This document shows, piece after piece, positions 1 through 5,275 of a DNA stretch of 8,170 bases. Source of the DNA: JASUTC01 sp964604305 (GTDB lineage Bacteria; Thermotogota; Thermotogae; MWEM01); assembly GCA_964604305.1 (NCBI GenBank), contig CAZRYM010000089.1:1-8170 (forward strand), written 5' to 3'. Both the position numbers and the translations under genes were made by a program. The notes beneath the pieces are model-generated. The model searched no databases. It was not told the DNA's origin and saw nothing but the letters and a program-made list of their open reading frames with translations. Within the stretch, counting starts at the first letter, position 1. Each line of letters begins with the position of its first letter.

Positions 1-19
1 TCTTGTATTTTAAGAAAAT

Positions 20-81
20 CTTCGACCGAGAAAAATCGTTTGAAATTGCTATGTTTCTAAGCACTTTCAGATTTTTCGAAG
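20..81. repeat. Long imperfect hairpin, possible dispersed repeat
   Basis: Four paired blocks nest around one loop: CTTC 20-23 with GAAG 78-81, GAAAAATC 30-37 with GATTTTTC 70-77, TGAAA 41-45 with TTTCA 65-69, and GCT 48-50 with AGC 60-62. This gives about 20 base pairs, a 6-base bulge at 24-29 and a 9-base loop. No U-run follows, so it is not a normal terminator for either strand. A structured element of this size in an intergenic region is typical of REP- or MITE-like repeats. Whether other copies exist cannot be seen here. Confidence 0.55.
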
Positions 82-91
82 GAAAACTTTT

Positions 92-129
92 CCAACTCTT
101 TAGCTCTTCAGCTTTTAAACTTTTCAGCT
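92..129 (-). repeat. AGCT-rich degenerate repeat, left copy
   Basis: Read on the minus strand this is a run of degenerate AGCTGAAAAG / AGCTGAAGAG words. It matches 29 of 38 bases, without gaps, with 6880-6917 on the plus strand. The two copies therefore lie in inverted orientation on either side of the operon. The sequence is low in complexity, so some of the match may come from shared composition. Confidence 0.55.
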
Positions 130-149
130 TATGTATGACTAAAATAAAG

Positions 150-173
150 CAACTAATAATTAACAACTAATAA
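150..173. repeat. CAACTAATAA direct repeat
   Basis: CAACTAATAA occurs at 150-159 and again at 164-173, a period of 14 bases. The word TAATAATTAACAA at 154-166 recurs exactly at 1740-1752, upstream of the membrane protein gene. It is AT-rich and short, so its function is unknown. Confidence 0.5.
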
Positions 174-179
174 CTAGGT

Positions 180-247
180 GATGCTAACGATGTAACGAAA
201 GAAATGGATATAGCATCTAGGATATTGGATATGGGGAAAAACCCATA
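180..247. other. Two adjacent stem-loops of unknown role
   Basis: GATGCTA at 180-186 pairs perfectly with TAGCATC at 211-217 across a 24-base loop. The stem can be lengthened by CTA 174-176 with TAG 218-220 after a 3-base bulge. A second hairpin follows: TATGGG 230-235, loop GAAAAA, CCCATA 242-247. No U-run follows on either strand, so these are not terminators. They do not match a riboswitch class that I recognise. Confidence 0.4.
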
Positions 248-271
248 AAAACCGTTAGAGAAGGAAGAACG

Positions 272-346
272 ATGAAACTATTTATGTTTTTTATTCTCTT
301 TCAATTCTCTGTTAGTGGTTCTCAGTTCACTGGTTTTTATAAATAA
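272..346 (+). CDS. Possible 24-residue hydrophobic peptide
   Basis: A short ORF encodes MKLFMFFILFQFSVSGSQ followed by FTGFYK and a TAA stop. An AAGGA box at 261-265 sits 6 bases before the ATG, a good ribosome binding site. The first half is strongly hydrophobic and signal-peptide-like, with one Lys at position 2. It could be a real small membrane peptide, the remnant of a broken secreted protein, or chance. Codon statistics mean little at this length, and no promoter is evident directly upstream. Confidence 0.2.
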   Translation: MKLFMFFILFQFSVSGSQFTGFYK

Positions 347-444
347 AAGCAATCTCAGGGTGAGCGTACCGGAAATTGCTTGTCTGCAAATCCAAGAAAT
401 AAATTAATATAAAGAAAAATACCAAAAAATTTCACTATTCAATA

Positions 445-453
445 TGCTATAAT
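445..453 (+). promoter_or_regulatory. Extended -10 promoter of the regulator gene
   Basis: TGCTATAAT at 445-453 is a perfect TATAAT with the TGn extension. No good -35 hexamer lies 16-18 bases upstream, as expected for an extended -10 promoter. The 13 bases TATGCTATAATTA at 443-455 match TATGCCATAATAA at 1700-1712 at 11 positions, so the site may also be part of an operator shared with the downstream operon. Confidence 0.55.
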
Positions 454-478
454 TAAGTGACGAAAGGACTGATAGCAA

Positions 479-511
479 ATGATCATGGAAAAAGATGTCC
501 AAAATCTCTAG
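479..511 (+). CDS. Possible 10-codon leader peptide overlapping the regulator start
   Basis: The best ribosome binding site upstream of the regulator, AAAGGA at 463-468, is placed for the ATG at 479 (10-base spacing) rather than for the regulator ATG at 495. From 479 the frame reads MIMEKDVQNL and stops at TAG 509-511, overlapping the regulator out of frame. It could be a leader that couples translation to the regulator. Alternatively, the natural regulator start may lie in this frame, with a single-base difference around 508-511 breaking it. If the frame were joined there, it would read MEKDVQNL and run into the HTH. Confidence 0.25.
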   Translation: MIMEKDVQNL

Positions 512-1664
512 CAACGAATTGGCGAAGCGTTGGGGTGTTTCTCAACGGCAAGTACAGACTTATTGTAAAGAGGGGCGGATAAAAGGTGCCCGTCGTTTGG
601 GACAGATATGGTTGATTCCTAATGATGTGGTAAAACCGGAGAATCCAAGAGTCAACAAAAAGACGAACAAGGTTTATTGGCCTTTTTTCTTTCTCTTAGA
701 TAGAAAATTGATGCAACTGAACACAACCGAGGAAATGATGGCCAATACAACAGATGTTTTGAAAAAAAAACAATTGACTGGAGAAATTGCCTATATGCAG
801 GGTGATTTTAAAACAGTGGCTACCTGCTTAGAGGATTTAACGGATGACAGTCCCAGTTATTTATGTGCACTTGCATTTTCAACAGCTGCGAAAGTAGCTA
901 TGGGAGATTCGCAAAGCTTCTGGGAAAACTGGCTAAAATTAAAAACTCTGCATGAACGTTTCATTAACCATCCAGAAAATCGCCATATGATTGAACTGGT
1001 TCAAGGGTTGCTTGCAATCAGTGCCTATGCTCCACAACACTGTCCAGAATGGATTACGAACGGTGTAATCAACAGTATGCCACATTCCTTACGTCAAATG
1101 GCCCTTTATTTGCGCGCCAAGTGTCTGCTAGCGTTGGGGAGGACGACTGAACTGATCAGCACAGCTGAGACAATGCTTTCACTTTCATCAACGCAAAATA
1201 CCATTCATGATGTTTATGTCTACATCATACTGGCTCATGGATATGTTTATCAGGATCAAAAGGATAGAGCCTATGATACCTTACTTCGTGCCATAAATCT
1301 CTGTATCCCAAAAGGATTTATCACCCCACTAGTTGAAAGTATCTCTTCTCTGTTGGGATTGACTGAGAGATGTCTGCGAAATACTTATCCTTATCTTACC
1401 TCACCGATTATATCGCTGCATCGACAACTTTCTCACTCGTGGTTGGAAGTACATAACATGTTGACCCATGAAAAAATCAGCAGTTGTCTGACGAGACGAG
1501 AATATCAGACTGCATTGGCTGTAGTGGGGGGATTGACTAATCAGGAATGTGCCAATCGTTTAGGTCTTTCAGTCAGCACAGTTAAAGGTTATTTAGCCAC
1601 CATTTATCAAAAATTAAACATTTCAAGTCGAAAAGAATTGAAATCTTTCATCATATCCTCTTAA
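495..1664 (+). CDS. Transcriptional regulator with N-terminal excisionase/MerR-like HTH and C-terminal LuxR-type HTH
   Basis: This is probably the switch for the operon downstream. Residues 3-52 form an excisionase/MerR-like helix-turn-helix (SSNELAKRWGVSQRQVQTYC, then KEGRIKGARRLGQIWLIP). Residues 332-386 form a LuxR/NarL-type HTH, with LTRRE at 332-336, a GLTNQECANRLGLSVSTVK recognition unit, and the closing KLNISSRKEL. The middle, about 90-310, is helical and Leu/Ala-rich, perhaps TPR-like. No Walker motif of the MalT/LAL class and no receiver domain are visible. A stop at 480-482 in this frame rules out an earlier start. ATG 495 has only a weak GGAAAAAG in front of it, so it may depend on coupling to the overlapping frame at 479. 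The effector is unknown. The domain assignment at both ends is firm; the target operon is inferred from position. Confidence 0.9.
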   Translation: MSKISSNELAKRWGVSQRQVQTYCKEGRIKGARRLGQIWLIPNDVVKPENPRVNKKTNKVYWPFFFLLDRKLMQLNTTEEMMANTTDVLKKKQLTGEIAYMQGDFKTVATCLEDLTDDSPSYLCALAFSTAAKVAMGDSQSFWENWLKLKTLHERFINHPENRHMIELVQGLLAISAYAPQHCPEWITNGVINSMPHSLRQMALYLRAKCLLALGRTTELISTAETMLSLSSTQNTIHDVYVYIILAHGYVYQDQKDRAYDTLLRAINLCIPKGFITPLVESISSLLGLTERCLRNTYPYLTSPIISLHRQLSHSWLEVHNMLTHEKISSCLTRREYQTALAVVGGLTNQECANRLGLSVSTVKGYLATIYQKLNISSRKELKSFIISS

Positions 1665-1696
1665 AAAACCCCATCTAAATTAATCTTTTTTGACTC

Positions 1697-1711
1697 TATT
1701 ATGCCATAATA
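1697..1711. promoter_or_regulatory. Perfect 15-bp palindrome, candidate operator
   Basis: TATTATG-C-CATAATA has perfect 7-base arms around a single C. It lies just upstream of the extended -10 at 1717-1725, so it would cover roughly -20 to -35 of that promoter, where activators and repressors of the NarL/LuxR type can act. Part of it, TATGCCATAATAA (1700-1712), resembles the sequence at the regulator's own promoter (443-455). TGCCATAAT at 1702-1710 could also be a weaker extended -10 in its own right. Confidence 0.45.
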
Positions 1712-1716
1712 ATTCT

Positions 1717-1725
1717 TGTTATAAT
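1717..1725 (+). promoter_or_regulatory. Extended -10 promoter of the four-gene operon
   Basis: TGTTATAAT at 1717-1725 is a consensus -10 with the TGn extension. The nearest -35-like word, TTGACT at 1690-1695, is 24 bases away, too far for normal sigma-A spacing. The promoter therefore probably relies on the extended -10 or on an activator. No convincing terminator separates the regulator stop from this site, so some read-through from the regulator is possible. Confidence 0.55.
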
Positions 1726-1737
1726 TTTATTAGGTTA

Positions 1738-1750
1738 GTTAATAATTAAC
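1738..1750. promoter_or_regulatory. Perfect 13-bp palindrome downstream of the -10
   Basis: GTTAAT-A-ATTAAC has 6-base arms around one A. Starting 12 bases after the -10 hexamer, it would lie just past the transcription start, a typical place for a repressor site. It is AT-only apart from the end bases, so a chance palindrome is possible. Confidence 0.3.
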
Positions 1751-1801
1751 AATAAATAGAATTTAAACATATGGTGTCTTATAGATAGGGGTGAGTTTGT
1801 T

Positions 1802-2857
1802 ATGGGAAAAACAGTGAACAAATCTGAAGAGAAACAAAAGGGAGTAACGATTAATCTCCCCTATCTAGATAACTGGCAGATGGTTTTACTGGTAGTTATC
1901 GTCAATTTGATCTTTGGACTACTTCATCATTACTGGGGATTAAGTCACAGTGCTATTTTATTTGATGCTGCAGTTTGCGGTGTTACGACTTCATTGTTAA
2001 GTGTCTTTTATGTGTACTTCAAGATGAAAAAATTGCGATTAACCGGGAAATTACCCGCCAGCGTTCCGAAAAGTTGGTTCATGGTTCATCTGCCAAAATC
2101 TCCATTTGGGTTGAGTCTCGTCTATTCACTTCTGTTTATGATTTTGACACCCCTTATCACAGAACTTATCATGTGGTTTTACGATATCAATACATATCGA
2201 CTGTTACCTTTTGTTATTTGGAAAGTTGCTTACAGCGGTTTCCTGTCCGCCAAGGTCATAGAGCTCACCATTTTGCGTTTCGTACAAAAAGATATATGTC
2301 ACCCCGATGATCCACCTCAAAAGGGGGATGTCGTGGTCAAAAATCCCCTTCCAGGATTGAGCAGCTTCAAGAAATTGTTTGATACGGTAACGACCGACTT
2401 TGGCTTCAACATGCTGCTGGGTCTTGTGCTGGGTGGTACCGTCATTATTGATTACAACGTCGTAATCGTTCCGATAACGCATGCGGGAGTCCTCATCTCT
2501 GGAGTCATGATTGGTTTAATTGTGACGGGGTTGATGGTCTACCCGATCATTCGTCAGATTTATGATGCGCGTCAAAAAGGGGAGCTGCCCCCACCCTTTA
2601 AGCATAATAAGATCTTTTCAAAGCTCCCGGAGAAACCAGGTCTCCTTTCGCTAACACTAATCCCTTTTATGGTGATTTTTTCGCCTTTAGTCTTTTGGCT
2701 TGTATTTGCAATTTTTGACTTTGAAACGTTAAACTTTTTTCAATTTTTTGTGATTAGAACAATTTATGTTACTTTGTTGACAAAACCCGTGGTTCAATTT
2801 GCAATTTTGCGCTATCTTCAAGTTTCCAGAAAGGTTCAAACGAAAGGGGTAAAATAA
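1802..2857 (+). CDS. Eight-helix membrane protein made of two 4-helix repeats, unknown function
   Basis: I do not recognise a named family. About eight membrane segments are visible (residues 25-43, 51-73, 104-126, 135-158, 201-222, 229-250, 284-306, 313-335). The chain is an internal duplication: residues 50-162 align with 228-340 without gaps at an offset of 178, and 97-162 share 20 of 66 identities with 275-340. Each repeat has a positively charged loop with G-x-LP and LPxxPxxLSL, then a helix with a PL pair, FD/YD and T, and ends in ILR-aromatic-x-Q. The basic loops at 74-100, 160-200 and 251-280 and the basic C-terminus suggest that both ends and these loops are cytoplasmic. It has no signal peptide and no ATPase or known transporter motif. 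AGGGGTG at 1787-1793 is its ribosome binding site. The stop touches the next start, so it is translated with the enzymes and could transport or anchor something for them. Confidence 0.85.
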   Translation: MGKTVNKSEEKQKGVTINLPYLDNWQMVLLVVIVNLIFGLLHHYWGLSHSAILFDAAVCGVTTSLLSVFYVYFKMKKLRLTGKLPASVPKSWFMVHLPKSPFGLSLVYSLLFMILTPLITELIMWFYDINTYRLLPFVIWKVAYSGFLSAKVIELTILRFVQKDICHPDDPPQKGDVVVKNPLPGLSSFKKLFDTVTTDFGFNMLLGLVLGGTVIIDYNVVIVPITHAGVLISGVMIGLIVTGLMVYPIIRQIYDARQKGELPPPFKHNKIFSKLPEKPGLLSLTLIPFMVIFSPLVFWLVFAIFDFETLNFFQFFVIRTIYVTLLTKPVVQFAILRYLQVSRKVQTKGVK

Positions 2858-4399
2858 ATGTTTAATCTGTTGAGAAGTGTCAAGAACATAGGGAATATTA
2901 CCATCCAAAATCGTGTTGTAATGCCTGCGATGGGTGTTTCTATTGCAAAGGCTAGAGGTGGGGTAACAGATGATATTATTGCCTTTTACGAAGCTAGGGC
3001 AAAGGGCGAAACAGGTCTGATAATTTCTGAGATTACCCGGATAACAGATGGTACCGGTATAGGCGAAGCATGCCAATTGGCTGCTTACAGACCATCGGAT
3101 GTGGTTGAGTTACAACGGTTGGTGGATGCCATTCATAAATATGAAACGAAGATTTTTATTCAATTACAACATCCAGGAAGAGAAGCATCTTCCGCTGTTA
3201 CCGGTAAGCAAAGCGTTGCACCTTCTGCTGTTGCCAATCCCATAGGTGGAGAAGTACCAAGTGAATTGAAAACTTGTGAGTGTAAAGCTCTGATTGAAAA
3301 ATTTGTAAAAGCAGCAAAGTATGTTCAAATGTCCGGTGCGGATGGTGTAGAACTTCACGGAGCTCATGGGTATTTGATCAACGGATTTTTATCTCCTGCG
3401 ATGAACTTTCGTACGGATGAATATGGCGGTTGTTTTGAAAATCGTATGCGCTTTGTGACAGAAATATTAAATGGTATTTGTGATGTTTGCGGTCCCAATT
3501 TTCCGATATCCGTAAGGATTAACGCAGAAGAAGGCTTTGGACTAAAAGGTGGAATTGATTTAAATGAGTCCGTGAAAATCGCTCAGGCATTGGAAAAAGC
3601 AGGTGCTGATGCAATCAATGTGAGTTGTTATAGAGAGGGCGTGATCGAGCCGGGATCTTATGAACAAGGATGGAAAAAATACATGTCAAAACCCATTAAA
3701 GAGGCGGTGAAAATACCTGTTATTGCAGTCGCCAACATCAAAGAACCCGCTGTAGCGGAAGCTCTCTTGAAAGAAGAAGCGATGGATTTTGTCGGTGTTG
3801 GCAGGGCACAACTTGCAGATCCCGAATGGACGAAAAAAGCGCTTTCTGGAAGGGAAGATGAAATAAGAAAATGTATCGGTTGTCTGGTTTGTTTTGGCGA
3901 ATTGGCTAAACTTCATCGGGTGAAATGTGCCGTAAACCCAATCGCTTGTCGTGAGCTTGAATATGCTAATCCCAAGAAGAACGGAAACAACCGTAAGGTA
4001 GCGATTATTGGTGGAGGACCTGCGGGGATAGAAGCCGCATTAACCCTTAAAAAAAGAGGATTTAGTCCTGTTATCTTTGATGAACATGATCGTCTCGGCG
4101 GAACATTAAGCACCGTAAGCAAGGGACTGATAAAAAAATACGTGGACTCTCTGATCTGTCAGGTAGAAAGTATCGGAATAGATGTGAAATTGGGTAAACC
4201 CGTTGACATCAAATCAATTCAAGAAGTGAAACCTACTGGTGTTTTCCTGATCTTGGATGTTAAACCCCGTGAAAATTTGGTGGAAGATTATAAAGAAGTC
4301 TTTGATGTGGTCCAAGTTATTGGGGGTAGTCAAAAGGGAGCAAGCATACTTGAATTAACACAGGATGCCCATGGAAAGGCGTATGTTTTTGAAGTGTAA
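2858..4399 (+). CDS. Old Yellow Enzyme/enoate-reductase-like FMN, 4Fe-4S flavoprotein lacking the NAD(P)H domain
   Basis: Relatives (2,4-dienoyl-CoA reductase, 2-enoate reductase, BaiCD-like proteins) reduce activated C=C bonds. Residues 1-335 form the FMN TIM barrel, with QLQHPGR at 102-108, HGAHGYLINGFLSP at 167-180 including the likely proton donor Tyr172, DEYGGCFENRMRF at 187-199, and the FMN-phosphate loop GVGRAQLADP at 313-322. Cys339, 342, 345 and 357 (C-x2-C-x2-C-x11-C) would bind 4Fe-4S. An FAD fold opens at 380-415 with GGGPAG and RLGG. Full-length relatives have about 640-680 residues and this has 513. The expected ATG motif is LILDVKP, the NAD(P)H Rossmann domain is absent, and the chain resumes at about 483-510 with a segment like the family's end (VVQVIGG in place of VxxIGD). 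The frame is intact and the join is smooth, so this looks like an in-frame internal deletion. AAAGGGG at 2843-2849 is its ribosome binding site. The family is certain; the substrate is unknown. Confidence 0.9.
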   Translation: MFNLLRSVKNIGNITIQNRVVMPAMGVSIAKARGGVTDDIIAFYEARAKGETGLIISEITRITDGTGIGEACQLAAYRPSDVVELQRLVDAIHKYETKIFIQLQHPGREASSAVTGKQSVAPSAVANPIGGEVPSELKTCECKALIEKFVKAAKYVQMSGADGVELHGAHGYLINGFLSPAMNFRTDEYGGCFENRMRFVTEILNGICDVCGPNFPISVRINAEEGFGLKGGIDLNESVKIAQALEKAGADAINVSCYREGVIEPGSYEQGWKKYMSKPIKEAVKIPVIAVANIKEPAVAEALLKEEAMDFVGVGRAQLADPEWTKKALSGREDEIRKCIGCLVCFGELAKLHRVKCAVNPIACRELEYANPKKNGNNRKVAIIGGGPAGIEAALTLKKRGFSPVIFDEHDRLGGTLSTVSKGLIKKYVDSLICQVESIGIDVKLGKPVDIKSIQEVKPTGVFLILDVKPRENLVEDYKEVFDVVQVIGGSQKGASILELTQDAHGKAYVFEV

Positions 4400-4423
4400 T
4401 TGTTATCATAAAGGAGCATGTGT

Positions 4424-5254
4424 ATGACAAAAGATTATTTGATTCCAAAAGAAAAACTGACAAATAATACCTTTAAAATGGCTATGAATGACCAGTATGG
4501 TATACAAGTCTACGGCATCACTGATCCCAAAAAGGCAAAGGAAATCTTACCGACTCCGTTAGAGTTGTTGAACAAAGAGAAACCTTTGTTTTATATGTAT
4601 ATCGTTAATATCCGGAAACCCACATTTACACCAGAATACATGGAAGGTGGAATTGGAATCCTTGCCAGGTACGGGAAACTAACAGGTGTTTATTTTTTAG
4701 GTCTTCAGTTAAGCGGTCCTGGTGCTATGACAGGTGCCTTTTTAGGCAGGGAATCTTCCGGATTACCAAAAAAACTTTGCGAAAAGATTATTGTTGACCG
4801 AAAGGGTGATGAGGGTCATTGTTACGTTGAACGGAGCGGCGTTCGGCTGATTGATGTGAAGTTGAAGATAGGAACGTACAATGAGGAAGGATTTTATCAA
4901 CCACAGGAGGGGTGTTCAGCTGAGCAACCTGTTGAAACAAATGGTGGTTGTTTCCTGCATAAATTCAACGTTGCAAATATTGCAGCAAGTGGATTAAAGA
5001 TGGTTTACTACAGTGGGCCTACACGTTTCAGATCTTGGGAAAAAGCTACAGCAAATGTAAAGTTGAATTCTTCTCACGATGACCGTTGGGGAGCTCTGCC
5101 AATCTTAAAGGTACTTGGAGCCGGATGGATGGTCAGTGATAATTGGGTGACTAGATTGGATGAGATTTACAATTATCCCGAAACAGAAATCATTCCCGCT
5201 GTTCAAACTTTGTTTCCCGGACGTTGGGATCGTTCCTTATTAGGAAAAGATTGA
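4424..5254 (+). CDS. Acetoacetate decarboxylase family protein
   Basis: The family uses a Schiff-base lysine to decarboxylate beta-keto acids, though some members do aldol or dehydration chemistry. GRESSGLPKKL at 108-118 holds the paired lysines Lys116/Lys117 and matches GRELSAYPKKL of the Clostridium acetobutylicum enzyme, as I remember it. YMEGG at 72-76 keeps the Glu76 equivalent, and SGPTRF at 197-202 matches the WTGPTRL strand. By the same remembered alignment, Arg29 (carboxylate binding) is Asp23 here and Glu61 is Tyr59, so the substrate or reaction probably differs. At 276 residues it is longer than the roughly 245 of the classic enzyme, with a C-terminal extension after about 250. I chose ATG 4424 because AAGGAG at 4411-4416 is 7 bases away; the in-frame ATG at 4418 is only one base from that box. 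It lies 24 bases after the flavoprotein gene and is surely co-transcribed. It has no signal peptide and is probably cytoplasmic. Confidence 0.85.
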   Translation: MTKDYLIPKEKLTNNTFKMAMNDQYGIQVYGITDPKKAKEILPTPLELLNKEKPLFYMYIVNIRKPTFTPEYMEGGIGILARYGKLTGVYFLGLQLSGPGAMTGAFLGRESSGLPKKLCEKIIVDRKGDEGHCYVERSGVRLIDVKLKIGTYNEEGFYQPQEGCSAEQPVETNGGCFLHKFNVANIAASGLKMVYYSGPTRFRSWEKATANVKLNSSHDDRWGALPILKVLGAGWMVSDNWVTRLDEIYNYPETEIIPAVQTLFPGRWDRSLLGKD

Positions 5255-5275
5255 TAAAAAGAGAGGGGTGTCACT

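Larger units (their letters stand above)
1..494. other. Repeat-rich non-coding left flank
   Basis: No convincing conserved gene is seen here. The stretch holds a long imperfect hairpin (20-81), a perfect 6-1-6 palindrome GGAAAACTTTTCC (81-93), an AGCT-rich block (92-129), a 10-bp direct repeat (150-173), two stems (180-217 and 230-247), a doubtful short ORF (272-346) and the promoter of the regulator gene. Three GGATAT words occur at 205-232. Bases 348-380 could also fold, with AGCAAT pairing to ATTGCT around a small CTCA/TGAG hairpin. The mixture resembles intergenic repeat mosaics of some Clostridia, but that resemblance is an impression and was not searched. Confidence 0.6.

Noticed and set aside
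3..170. Open reading frame on the + strand giving FDREKSFEIAMFLSTF and SSSAFKLFS-type sequence
   Set aside because: It runs through the hairpin and the AGCT-rich repeat, has no start with a ribosome binding site, and reads as low-complexity Phe/Ser/Leu translation of repeats.
357..372. T-box-like words AGGGTG and ACCGG
   Set aside because: The spacing does not fit the T-box consensus, there is no specifier stem upstream and no terminator downstream, and the following gene is a regulator rather than an amino-acid gene.
1665..1695. Terminator after the regulator gene
   Set aside because: AAAAAACCCC and the later TTTTTT could pair only through A-T bases, with no GC stem, so read-through cannot be excluded and no terminator is called.
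1975..2310. Additional + strand gene inside the membrane protein gene
   Set aside because: It is out of frame with a gene that has clear internal repeat homology and membrane pattern; the product has no sensible composition and no ribosome binding site.
2204..4122. Several minus-strand open frames (2204-2482, 2729-3076, 3164-3367, 3686-3916, 3913-4122)
   Set aside because: They lie opposite well-supported genes and show no domain or ribosome binding site.
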